Shown here in pieces: positions 35,831 through 43,739 of a DNA stretch of 64,000 bases. Source of the stretch: an uncultured Rhodospirillaceae bacterium (GTDB taxonomy: Bacteria; Pseudomonadota; Alphaproteobacteria; UBA8366); NCBI GenBank assembly GCA_913043025.1, contig CAJWLM010000001.1:205723-269722 (forward strand). The letters are read 5' to 3'. Every line of letters starts with the position of its first letter. The stretch's first letter is position 1. Under the pieces are notes generated by a model, which did not search any database, had not been told where the DNA came from, and worked only from the letters and a program-made list of their open reading frames with translations. The position numbers and the translations under genes were made by a program.

Positions 35831-37441
35831 TTAAACTTGGACGTCTATCTTGTCGTCGCTGACAATTTGGCGGTCTATCGGTGTTGAGCCAGTTTCGGCA
35901 TCATTGCCCAATGCTTCTGCTTCTTCGGCTTCATCTTTGTCATCTTTGCCGAGTGCTTGCTGGAAGCTGTTGTCTTGATTTTTGAGCGTGAAGCTCAGGC
36001 TAGACGAGTCAGCATTTAGACCGGCACCCTGCAAAGATTGCTGTAAATGGCGCGCGTCCTGACGCAGCAAATCTAAAGTGTCGGAGCGCTCAGCAGCGAT
36101 TACAGCATTTATTTTGCCGTCATGCGCGACTTCAAGCTTCACCTCGATTCTGCCAAGCTCTGCTGGTTTTAATTGTATATTAATGCGGTCGGTGCCTTGA
36201 CCGAGAGCACGTTGAACCTGCACCGAGATTTGTTCGCTTACAAATCGAGGAGGTAGCTGGGGTCGCGCTCTTTGTGGCTGGGGTAGTTCAGTTGCTCTCG
36301 TGGGCTGTTGTTGTCCATTAGTCGCATTACCTATTCCAAGATCCCCACCAACCGGTTGTATACTAGGTTGATTTTGTGTGACGCCAGAGCGGGCGAGCGT
36401 TGCTGCGAAGAGATTATTTCGTTGAGTAGCTGCTGCCAATGCTTGTTCAGCTGAATGTTGGGCGCCTGATGCAGTGCCCTGAGAGTCACCTTTAGCCTGT
36501 GTTCCTGGTTGATTAAGTGAATTATTGTTTTGTTGGTTGGCCGCGCCTTGCTTGCTTCCTTGTCTAGTCACGGCACCGTTCAACGCCATGTCTCCATCAT
36601 TGGCGAGATCACCTGCCGGTAGGCGCACCGTGTCTCCCCCAACTCGATTCTGCTGATTTGCCTGAGCAGAAACGGTGGCACTAGCTGCGAGGTTAGCGGA
36701 TGGTTGGGATACTAATTCCTCAGGTGCCTCCGTAACCTTAGCTCGTAAGTCACTACCCTTCGCATTTCCCGCATTGCGCAATACTGCATTAGAACTTACT
36801 TCTTCCGCCTTAATAACTTGCAAAGCGACAGGGTCCCGATTTTGAGCCTGATTGATATTGACAGCGTTGTTTGCACGGCCAACCTCTCGTGGTCCTTGAA
36901 TTACGGACTCTGGCCGCGATGTTGTTGTTGCCGCAACCTGCATTTCCGGAGTTTGTGTCGTGATGGACGTGCTATCGTGTGCCAATTCCGCTGGGTTTAT
37001 TGATCTATTCTCTTTAACTCCAGATACTGGGCTTTGATCAATGTCAGACTCAGAAACGTAATTATTCTCAAGCTGGAGAGCTGCATTTTCAGCTACACTC
37101 TCCTCAACTGGCTGTTCATTATCTGAAGTGAGCGGTGCATCTTCCAACTTGGTGACTGTATCTCTCTTGTCCGGGGTTGTCGTGAATACCTGGTTGTGAG
37201 AAGTGTCTTGGTCGGCTGAACGCAAATCACCGTTAAAATTGTTATCTTGCAGGGATAAAGTTAGATTAAATTCTTGACTGAGGCCTGCGTAAGCGATTTG
37301 GCTTAATGAGGCTCCATTAACTAAACTCGAAAATAATTCCCGTCGGTCTATGCCGTCTTCTTTAATGACGTTTCGACGTTTTTCTGCACCGCTAGTTGCG
37401 TACAAAGTTTCGATCGGAGAGACATTGGTTGGCGTGTTCAT
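35831..37441 (-). CDS. fliK: Flagellar hook-length control protein FliK
   Basis: A 536-residue FliK from ATG 37441 (MNTPTNVSPIETLYA). The frame also opens 12 bp earlier with TTG, which is unlikely. Most of the protein is a low-complexity, Asn/Gln/Ser/Ala-rich ruler (residues 50-390). The conserved C-terminal domain begins ISVQVQRALGQGTDRINIQL, then KPAELGRIEVKLEVAHDGKI, then LLRQDARHLQQSLQGAGLN. This domain switches FlhB from hook to filament export. A sigma-54 promoter at 37477-37492 gives a short leader of about 25 nt to this ATG. Confidence 0.93.
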   Translation of the reverse strand: MNTPTNVSPIETLYATSGAEKRRNVIKEDGIDRRELFSSLVNGASLSQIAYAGLSQEFNLTLSLQDNNFNGDLRSADQDTSHNQVFTTTPDKRDTVTKLEDAPLTSDNEQPVEESVAENAALQLENNYVSESDIDQSPVSGVKENRSINPAELAHDSTSITTQTPEMQVAATTTSRPESVIQGPREVGRANNAVNINQAQNRDPVALQVIKAEEVSSNAVLRNAGNAKGSDLRAKVTEAPEELVSQPSANLAASATVSAQANQQNRVGGDTVRLPAGDLANDGDMALNGAVTRQGSKQGAANQQNNNSLNQPGTQAKGDSQGTASGAQHSAEQALAAATQRNNLFAATLARSGVTQNQPSIQPVGGDLGIGNATNGQQQPTRATELPQPQRARPQLPPRFVSEQISVQVQRALGQGTDRINIQLKPAELGRIEVKLEVAHDGKINAVIAAERSDTLDLLRQDARHLQQSLQGAGLNADSSSLSFTLKNQDNSFQQALGKDDKDEAEEAEALGNDAETGSTPIDRQIVSDDKIDVQV

Positions 37442-37476
37442 GGTGGCACCCAAATATTATTAGTCGCCCCCAAACC

Positions 37477-37492
37477 CGCAAGAGATGGGCCA
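37477..37492 (-). promoter_or_regulatory. Sigma-54 promoter of fliK-flgD-flgE
   Basis: Read on the minus strand: TGGCCC-ATCTC-TTGCG, close to the consensus TGGCAC-N5-TTGCW, with the invariant GG and GC 10 bases apart. The predicted start of transcription is about 25 bp before the fliK ATG at 37441. A palindrome of the flagellar type lies 106 bp upstream of the -24 element. Confidence 0.75.
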
Positions 37493-37589
37493 CACGTATA
37501 AACATATGATATATAATATAAAATTCTTTTTGCGTAGCCCAAAAGGCAGGCAAGTTTATCCGCGCGCGGCAAATAATACACGCACGTTT

Positions 37590-37604
37590 AGGCAAATTTT
37601 GCCT
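37590..37604. promoter_or_regulatory. Putative FlbD-binding palindrome upstream of fliK
   Basis: Perfect palindrome AGGCAAA-T-TTTGCCT (7-bp arms, 1-bp centre). It is centred about 106 bp upstream of the -24 element of the fliK promoter, a normal position for a bacterial enhancer-binding protein. Further half-site-like words (GGCAGG at 37546, GCGGCAAA at 37566) lie nearby. The same core is found at three other sigma-54 promoters in this window. Confidence 0.6.
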
Positions 37605-37727
37605 GTGTTGGGCAGAGTACCGTGGTTTTCTGCTGCCCCTCCCTATGTCAGTTGTGCTCAGCAATTTCTTTGCAAGCACTCCAGTCCTATGCAAATACCA
37701 AAAAAGAGTTATTCACTAAGATTGGGT

Positions 37728-38162
37728 TTAAACCTCTTTATCAACAGTTGAAGAAGCATTTAGCGCATCCTCGCGTGTTTCCGGTGGTGCAACCTGATCT
37801 TTAAGATGTCGCACCAGAGTTTCCGGCGGAATGGTCTCCACAACTTCATCTGTCCTTGTATCCACAACTTGGAGTAGAAGCTTATTAAGTTCAGAATTGA
37901 AATTGATATCAACCCGGCGCCCCGTAGGCTGCAAGTCGTTTAACGTTTCCTGCGCGCTTACAGCTTGCTCGAATTGTGCACCCAGTTGGTTTTGTTGTTG
38001 CTCTCCGCCGGCGCCGCCGGTTTCTGCAGCCAGGTTGACGGTTGTAGATGCATCGCCTTGCAATGCATTATTTCCGACACTCACCTGAGAAGTCGAAGAA
38101 TTGTTTTGGGTCTGGCCCGTCTGACTAGAAAGCGACGGTGCATTAGATATTGGAAATTCCAT
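37728..38162 (-). CDS. flaG: FlaG family protein
   Basis: A 144-residue protein. The first 60 residues are Ser/Gln/Asn-rich and disordered-looking. The C-terminal part matches the FlaG pattern, a strand-helix motif with RRVDINFNSELNKLLLQVVD followed by TDEVVETIPPETLVRHL, which corresponds to LxFxxDExxxxxVVxVVDxxTxEVIRQIP. FlaG proteins influence filament length in some bacteria; the mechanism is unclear. The ribosome site GGGAGGG precedes the ATG. It has its own sigma-54 promoter with a leader of about 195 nt and lies upstream of, but is transcribed separately from, fliK. Confidence 0.8.
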   Translation of the reverse strand: MEFPISNAPSLSSQTGQTQNNSSTSQVSVGNNALQGDASTTVNLAAETGGAGGEQQQNQLGAQFEQAVSAQETLNDLQPTGRRVDINFNSELNKLLLQVVDTRTDEVVETIPPETLVRHLKDQVAPPETREDALNASSTVDKEV

Positions 38163-38367
38163 TTTACCCTCCCGAATGGCCTTCTGCCACCCATGATGGT
38201 CAAAAACGCGAATGTGGTATTATTTCCTACATAAATTATTCGCGTATCTGGTTGCGTTTGCCCTTCGTTTTGTGACTTTCTCTCACTCCGCGAAGAACGC
38301 TCGTGAAATCAGGTTTAAATTAGCGAGACAGTGCTATACATCAAACGCGATTTTCAAGATTGTCGAA

Positions 38368-38383
38368 TGCAAACCTGGTGCCA
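38368..38383 (-). promoter_or_regulatory. Sigma-54 promoter of flaG
   Basis: Read on the minus strand: TGGCAC-CAGGT-TTGCA, an exact match to the consensus TGGCAC-N5-TTGCW. It lies about 206 bp upstream of the flaG ATG, predicting a 5' leader of roughly 195 nt with only very short open frames (for example ATG-TAG). A double palindrome is centred 127 bp upstream. Confidence 0.85.
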
Positions 38384-38495
38384 TCGACCCAAATGATAGT
38401 ATTACGGCCAGTTTTTACTAACTTTCGTGCTTTTGATGGCCGCGAAATCAAGTGACCACCCATTTGATAGGTATATTTTGCCTACTGAAACCAGT

Positions 38496-38521
38496 TTTGC
38501 CGGGCAAAGTTTGCCGGGCAA
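38496..38521. promoter_or_regulatory. Tandem putative FlbD-binding palindromes upstream of flaG
   Basis: Four alternating half-sites in 26 bp: TTTGCC-G-GGCAAA-G-TTTGCC-G-GGCAA. The middle pair forms the palindrome GGCAAA-G-TTTGCC seen at other flagellar promoters, and the outer pairs form TTTGCC-G-GGCAAA. The block is centred 127 bp upstream of the -24 element. It lies between the stop of the methyltransferase gene (38527) and the flaG promoter. A further TTTTGCC is at 38476-38482. Confidence 0.65.
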
Positions 38522-38526
38522 CGACG

Positions 38527-39168
38527 TCAAGCGTCTCTATGCACGTAGGCGGTAAACTCATAAAGTCCGTAATCCTCGCGAAAAAGAAAACTTGGCGAAA
38601 TCTCTGCAGTTAAAAACTTGGAAAAATCTCTTTTGGACAAATGGAACAGATCTTTGCGCTTCCAATCAACATTGGTTGACATAACGTTGACGGCCAGTCC
38701 TTTTCTTGCTTTTGACCACATAAGCTTAATTACTCTCTGCATATATGAAAACATAACCTTATTCGGAAGGGTGCATTTTTCGGTAAATACACCATTCATG
38801 ATTACATAGTCTGCCTCTGGAATTGTGTCAGATTTCTCCAGCACATCTTCTTTTATAAAATCATGATGAGGCCACTTACGCCTACATAGGGCGATAAATT
38901 TTGGTGAAATATCGAGACCAATGTAGTCAATATTTTTCATATTATGGGTCTGAATATATTCTAGCAAATGCCCAGCCCCGCAGCCAAAATCGATTATTGT
39001 TTCCCTGCTTGAGCCTTTAACAATATCTAGCATTACCTGATATCGAGTTGCTGCATCACACTTGTCTGGCCAATCAACGCCAAGGTTATTGTCGCCATGA
39101 TTTTCCAAGCAAGTTTCGTAATGATCAATAATCACTTGGTAAGGAGGGCTTGCCTTTTTGGTGTTCAT
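38527..39168 (-). CDS. Class I SAM-dependent methyltransferase
   Basis: A 213-residue methyltransferase. SAM motif I is VDFGCGAGHLLEY-like (IIDFGCGAGHLLEYI), the acidic strand is DYIGLDISPKFI, and motif II-III is in ADYVIMNGVFTEK. The C-terminal segment FREDYGLYEFTAYVHR is aromatic-rich. It starts the sugar/modification island and diverges from the PhyH-like gene (40-bp gap). Methylation of flagellin, of a sugar or of a small molecule is possible; context favours a sugar or glycoprotein substrate. Confidence 0.75.
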   Translation of the reverse strand: MNTKKASPPYQVIIDHYETCLENHGDNNLGVDWPDKCDAATRYQVMLDIVKGSSRETIIDFGCGAGHLLEYIQTHNMKNIDYIGLDISPKFIALCRRKWPHHDFIKEDVLEKSDTIPEADYVIMNGVFTEKCTLPNKVMFSYMQRVIKLMWSKARKGLAVNVMSTNVDWKRKDLFHLSKRDFSKFLTAEISPSFLFREDYGLYEFTAYVHRDA

Positions 39169-39208
39169 GAGGGCAGGGTGCCATGTCTAAGGTTGAGAGA
39201 AAAGTCTT

Positions 39209-40018
39209 TTGGATCTTACTGCGCATAAAACGGAATTATGGACGACCGGCATAACAGTTCTGCCGAACGTTTTGTCTTCTACGGGAGTTTTGGAACTACA
39301 GTCCAAACTAGAGGAGCCATTTAGCAAACAGATATCTTATTTGAGACTGAAACCTGAAAATAATCAAAAACTTCAATGTCTCTTTAATGCGGATATAGAA
39401 CGTTATTTGGCAGCCGCGAAGCTTGCACAACATACTCCTGCGCTACATGCCATTGGTAGTAGTCAGATTATTATTGATCTGGTTTCCGAATTAGGGCTTG
39501 AAAGTCCTGTAATATCTACTCGGCCTGTTGTCCACATTGTAGGTAATGGGTTGGCAGTGCCCGAAGGTTACCAAGGAACCCCATCGCACCAAGATTGGCG
39601 GAGCGTACAGGGTAGCCTTGACAGTCTGGTATTGTGGCTACCATTGACACGGCATGACCGAGCTTTTTGGCCGCTTGAGGTTGCACGTTTCAGCCATCGG
39701 TTGGGCCTTTTGGAGGCAAAGCCGCACGAGTTTGGAAATGCGATATCAGAAGAAAAGCTCGCTGGAGTTCCTTTTACACAGGTGATTGCTCATCCCGGAG
39801 ACGTTGTTGCGTTCTCAATGTTCATGGCTCACCGAACTGGGAGATCTAAGGGTGCAGGGGTGCGCTGGGCGGCTAGCTTTCGATACAATAATATGCTGGA
39901 ACCCACCTTTGTAACGCGAGGATTTCCTAATCCCTATATTTATAAACCACAATTTGATTTGATTGATGACAATTTCCCAGATGTTCATTTGTTAAATCGA
40001 TTTTTTGATAAGAACTAA
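39209..40018 (+). CDS. PhyH-like Fe(II)/2-oxoglutarate dioxygenase
   Basis: A 269-residue protein starting at TTG 39209 (MDLTAHKTELWTTG), because an in-frame TGA at 39194 blocks any earlier start and no ATG occurs soon after. The phytanoyl-CoA dioxygenase-type metal triad is visible as HQD in TPSHQDWRSVQG and His in MAHRTGRS, followed by RWAASFRYNN with the 2-oxoglutarate-binding Arg. The family hydroxylates diverse small molecules, and in glycan clusters some members modify sugars. It overlaps the stop of the convergent propeller gene by 4 bp and lies in the modification island. Confidence 0.75.
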   Translation: MDLTAHKTELWTTGITVLPNVLSSTGVLELQSKLEEPFSKQISYLRLKPENNQKLQCLFNADIERYLAAAKLAQHTPALHAIGSSQIIIDLVSELGLESPVISTRPVVHIVGNGLAVPEGYQGTPSHQDWRSVQGSLDSLVLWLPLTRHDRAFWPLEVARFSHRLGLLEAKPHEFGNAISEEKLAGVPFTQVIAHPGDVVAFSMFMAHRTGRSKGAGVRWAASFRYNNMLEPTFVTRGFPNPYIYKPQFDLIDDNFPDVHLLNRFFDKN

Positions 40019-40923
40019 GAATTTTCGAGAATTGCCAATCCCATCCCCCCTCTGCCGAAGCCATTGCCCGCCGTTACCATCCAACGGCTGCCAGCTTGGT
40101 CGAAGACGTGCGGGTAAGCACGCATCTCATTTTCCCATTTTCCAGGTGAATTTTTGAATGCAACTTCGTTATCTTTTCGGCTCCATTGCTGGCCGTCCGA
40201 AGATTCTGCGTACGCCAGGCGATAGGGGGAAGTGTCGCCTCGAACAGAGAACCACATATGAAATACCCCCTTCTCAAATATTACAGAGGGCCGAGCACAA
40301 GCAGTTTCATCTTCATTTGTAGGTTCGAAACGGGTGTTTGTATCTGGATTCCAGATTACCCCATCTTTACTGGTAGCATGGGCAATTTTATATCGTGCTT
40401 TGGCGGGCGGAGTGGTTGACCATCCAGTGCCAGAAAGATACCAAAGATGCCATGAGGCTCCTATTTTGATGACGCAAGGTGTTGATACAAAATAAGGGTC
40501 AGCCGCACTCCGGTCGAGTATTGGCAACGAAGAGAGACGACAAAGTTGATTTCCATTTTGGGTTGCAAGGCCAATTGCTACATGAAAAGGCTTGGCGCCG
40601 CCGTCACTCCAACCTACGTAATAGTGCCAATTTTGGGTGCCTTTCTTGACAATCCATGAACCCATTACTCCAAGTTCGTCAAATGTACTTGGAAAACCCG
40701 GCGCGAGTGCTGGATGTTGGGACAGTGCCAAAATTTTGCCAGGCTCTCGTAGATCAATTTCAAGCCAAGCCACATGCGAGTGATTATTTTTATTCCGAGC
40801 TGTAAACCAAATCCGACAGTATGTGCCGGCAAGAGGTTCAGCGAAAGGCATTGAGCAGTGGCTTTGCATCCAAGCACGCTGGCCATTTGCAGTAAAAATA
40901 TGTCCCAAGCCACGCCACGGCAT
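40015..40923 (-). CDS. Glycosidase-like five-bladed beta-propeller protein
   Basis: A 302-residue protein with repeated WYLSG/WHYYVGWSD-type strands typical of the GH43/GH32/GH130-like five-bladed propellers: NWHYYVGWSDG, PYFVSTPCVIKIGASWHLWYLSGT, FHMWFSVRGDTSPYRLAYAESSDGQQW, and MVTAGNGFGRGGMGLAI. Acidic residues sit in the DPYFVSTP and EDETACARPSV segments, but I cannot assign a catalytic set. The start codon overlaps the stop of the upstream NeuD-like gene (TAATG), so the two are translationally coupled. A sugar-related role is inferred from fold and context. Confidence 0.55.
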   Translation of the reverse strand: MPWRGLGHIFTANGQRAWMQSHCSMPFAEPLAGTYCRIWFTARNKNNHSHVAWLEIDLREPGKILALSQHPALAPGFPSTFDELGVMGSWIVKKGTQNWHYYVGWSDGGAKPFHVAIGLATQNGNQLCRLSSLPILDRSAADPYFVSTPCVIKIGASWHLWYLSGTGWSTTPPAKARYKIAHATSKDGVIWNPDTNTRFEPTNEDETACARPSVIFEKGVFHMWFSVRGDTSPYRLAYAESSDGQQWSRKDNEVAFKNSPGKWENEMRAYPHVFDQAGSRWMVTAGNGFGRGGMGLAILENS

Positions 40924-41585
40924 TAGAATGATCTCAGGCGGTCGCTTGTAATACGAGACCTGTAAGTTGGATCTGCCTTGAAAATTGCCTTGTCATCGGT
41001 ATCTTTCATTATTAGGGACCCTGCGCCGATGATATTCTCAGCACCTACCGAAATATTGTCGCCTATAGTCGCATTTACCCCAAGAAAACTCGCCCGACCT
41101 ACCCTTACGGATCCAGAAATAACAACTTGGCTTGAAACGAACACATCATTTTCTATGACGGAGTGGTGCCCAATGTGATTGCCACTCCACAGTGTTACGT
41201 TTTCACCGATGGTTGCATATGGTTGAACATTGTTATTTTCGAGTAGGAATAAATTATCCCGTGCCTTGAAATTATTCGGTACGAAAGCACGGCTGGAAAC
41301 GTAATGAGCTATGTCGTATCCTAACGCTCGAGCTGATTCGAGCTTGCCGCGTCGTGCCAAGTTCATCTTTTCATACCCCACCGCAATAAACATTTTAAAT
41401 TCATCGGGTGGACATCTTTCAAGAATGTCTTCAAAAGGGATTATCGGCAAACCCAAATGTAATTCACGGTTGATGAAACTGCTGTTTGCTGTGAAGCCTG
41501 CAATCTCGTACTCACTATCCTCCCTAAAGAAGTAATGCGCTACTTCAGAAATCTGGCCGATTCCAAAGATGATTAGTTTTTTCAT
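40923..41585 (-). CDS. NeuD/PglD-like sugar O-acyltransferase
   Basis: A 220-residue acyltransferase. The N-terminal Rossmann-like domain begins KKLIIFGIGQISEVAHYFF (1-20) as in the PglD_N family. The C-terminal left-handed beta-helix has hexapeptide repeats: NNVQPYATIGENVTLWSGNH, GHHSVIENDVFVSSQVVIS, VRVGRASFLGVNATIGDNIS, and VGAENIIGAGSLIM. The active-site His is expected in SGNHIGHHSVI. Members acetylate sugars such as sialic acid, bacillosamine or pseudaminic acid precursors. It is coupled to the propeller gene and divergent from the GT41 gene pair. Confidence 0.85.
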   Translation of the reverse strand: MKKLIIFGIGQISEVAHYFFREDSEYEIAGFTANSSFINRELHLGLPIIPFEDILERCPPDEFKMFIAVGYEKMNLARRGKLESARALGYDIAHYVSSRAFVPNNFKARDNLFLLENNNVQPYATIGENVTLWSGNHIGHHSVIENDVFVSSQVVISGSVRVGRASFLGVNATIGDNISVGAENIIGAGSLIMKDTDDKAIFKADPTYRSRITSDRLRSF

Positions 41586-41669
41586 TCTATATACCTAAAG
41601 CATTGAGATATTATTGCGCAAATCCTCTTCTTGCCAAAAGATAACGTCACAGTGGTAGACTGTTCGGTA

Positions 41670-43739
41670 ATGGTTGACGACTATTTACAGAGAGCTTTGG
41701 CTTTACAAAAGATGGGGGATCATAAAAGTGCTGAGAAAGCATTTGAGGTGATGCTCCAAAAAGCCCCGAATGATCCCGATGCTTTGCATCTCCTCGGTCT
41801 ATCATTGCGTGCCCAGGGGAGGTTGAGAGAGGCGGCAGAAAAAATTGATTCCGCTATCACACTTTTACCAGGTCAGGCGATGTTTCATACACATGCTGGA
41901 GTTGTGGCAGTTGCATGTGGAGACTTAGGTTCTGGGGCGAAGCATTACCAAACTGCTATTGAGTGTGATCCAGAATATGTCGATGCATACTCTAACTTTG
42001 GTGTTCTATTGGACTTGTCTGGACAGTGTGAAGAGGCACTGGTTGTACTAAATCAGGGTCTTGCCCATGATGAACAGTCAGTAAGTATTTTGGTAAATCG
42101 TGGAAAGGTTTTGGTCAAGTTAGGCCGTGATGTAGAGGCCGAGGCCAGTTATCGGGCCGCAATAGAACTTAATTCTGGCATTGCAGAAGCACATAATAAT
42201 CTTGGTAATCTGCTAAAACGGCAAAAGCGCTATGATGAGGCCACGACGGCATTTAAAGCTGCTTTGACTGCGCGGCCAGGGTTTTTAGATGCACGCTACA
42301 ATTGGGCACTCTCATTGGCTGGCACAGGAAAGGTTGACGAGGCAGATGATATTCTTGCGCGGTTAATAAGCGAGCGGCCAGAGCCCCATTTTTTCATAGC
42401 CCGAGCTGGACTCATGCAAGCAATACCATCCTCATCGGAGGATATTGGGCTATGGCGGCAGCGCTTTGAAGAGGGGTTCGACGTACTGCATGCAAAGCGC
42501 TTGAAATACAGCGGTGATCCGTTGAGCGTTCCGGTTATGAATTTCTATTTAGCGTATCATGGGAAAAACGATCGGCCTCTTATGGAGAAGTTATCCGAAT
42601 TCTGGCGTCAAGCATGTCCATCACTGAATTATATTTCTAATTCTATTGCGCCGGCTTCTTCAAGACGCCGTGTTGGGTTTTTCTCACGTTACCTTAAAAG
42701 CCACGCAGTGGGATATACTTTAGAAGGTTTGCTTGAAGGATTAGTCGATGGGGCAGGCGATGAAATTGAGGTGGTCCTTATTTCTCTTGCCGGTGATGAA
42801 GATAAAGGATGGGAAAGGCTCAAGCATAAGGTTGCGCATTCGCTTGCACTGCCGCACGACTTAATGTCCGCTCGTAAGGTTATCTCAGAATTGAATCTCA
42901 ATATCTTGATTTATGCGGACATCGGCATGGATCCTTTTAGCTACTACCTCAGCTTCTCACGATTAGCGCCCATTCAATGTGTGTTTTGGGGGCACCCCGT
43001 CACAAGTGGCGTCAGTACTGTCGATTATTATATATCCAGCGACAAGGCTGAACCCTGCAGAGCGCAGGATCATTACACTGAGCACTTAATCCGGCTTGGA
43101 GGCGTGCAGACATGCTACCAACGTCCGAAAACGACTGGTAATCTCATACGGCGTGAGGCTAATTTGCCTGAAAACCGGACTTTATACATGTGCCCTCAGA
43201 GCTTGTTTAAAATTCATCCGGATATGGACCAGTGGCTTGCGAGGCTCATCAAAGCCGACACTAATGGCCGACTTGTAATCTTTGAGGGGGACCCACCAAC
43301 CTTGACTAGCAGACTTATTTCCCGCTGGCGACCGATTTTCGGTAATGCAATTGATCGAGTGATAGTTTTAGAACGAACAGACTGGAACGGTTTTTTATCT
43401 ATACTGCGCCTTGGCGATGTTATCTTGGACACTTGGCCCTTTGGTGGGGGAAATACCAATTACCAAGCTTTTGGGTTTGGTCTTCCAGTTGTAACTCTAC
43501 CCGGTGAGTTTATTCGTGGTCTTGGCGCAAAAGCTTTGTATAAGCATATGGGAATATCCGATTGTATTGCAGATTCACCCGAAGATTATATTAATATTGC
43601 CTTAAATCTTGGACAGAAACAGGAATTACGCTCAAAAATATCATCAAAAATTCTGGAGCGATCGGAATTAATTTTTAATGATACGGGCGTTATTGAAGAT
43701 TTAATAAAATTTCTGCAGTCGGTATCAATCAGTGACTGA
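41670..43739 (+). CDS. TPR-GT41 (SPINDLY/OGT-like) glycosyltransferase, copy 1
   Basis: About 689 residues from ATG 41670; the frame opens at a TTG at 41631. The first 230 residues form about six TPRs (for example EKAFEVMLQKAPNDPDALHL and NGIAEAHNNLGNLLKRQ-type repeats). The C-terminal GT41 domain (about 335-685) has RRVGFFSRYLKSHAVGY, then WGHPVTSGVSTVDYYISSD, then PQSLFKIHPD with the conserved Lys, and LDTWPFGGGNTNYQAFGFGL, where N-T-N replaces the HTT of eukaryotic OGT. These enzymes put sugar on Ser/Thr of proteins; TPRs select the protein. The second copy starts 8 bp before its stop. Confidence 0.85.
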   Translation: MVDDYLQRALALQKMGDHKSAEKAFEVMLQKAPNDPDALHLLGLSLRAQGRLREAAEKIDSAITLLPGQAMFHTHAGVVAVACGDLGSGAKHYQTAIECDPEYVDAYSNFGVLLDLSGQCEEALVVLNQGLAHDEQSVSILVNRGKVLVKLGRDVEAEASYRAAIELNSGIAEAHNNLGNLLKRQKRYDEATTAFKAALTARPGFLDARYNWALSLAGTGKVDEADDILARLISERPEPHFFIARAGLMQAIPSSSEDIGLWRQRFEEGFDVLHAKRLKYSGDPLSVPVMNFYLAYHGKNDRPLMEKLSEFWRQACPSLNYISNSIAPASSRRRVGFFSRYLKSHAVGYTLEGLLEGLVDGAGDEIEVVLISLAGDEDKGWERLKHKVAHSLALPHDLMSARKVISELNLNILIYADIGMDPFSYYLSFSRLAPIQCVFWGHPVTSGVSTVDYYISSDKAEPCRAQDHYTEHLIRLGGVQTCYQRPKTTGNLIRREANLPENRTLYMCPQSLFKIHPDMDQWLARLIKADTNGRLVIFEGDPPTLTSRLISRWRPIFGNAIDRVIVLERTDWNGFLSILRLGDVILDTWPFGGGNTNYQAFGFGLPVVTLPGEFIRGLGAKALYKHMGISDCIADSPEDYINIALNLGQKQELRSKISSKILERSELIFNDTGVIEDLIKFLQSVSISD

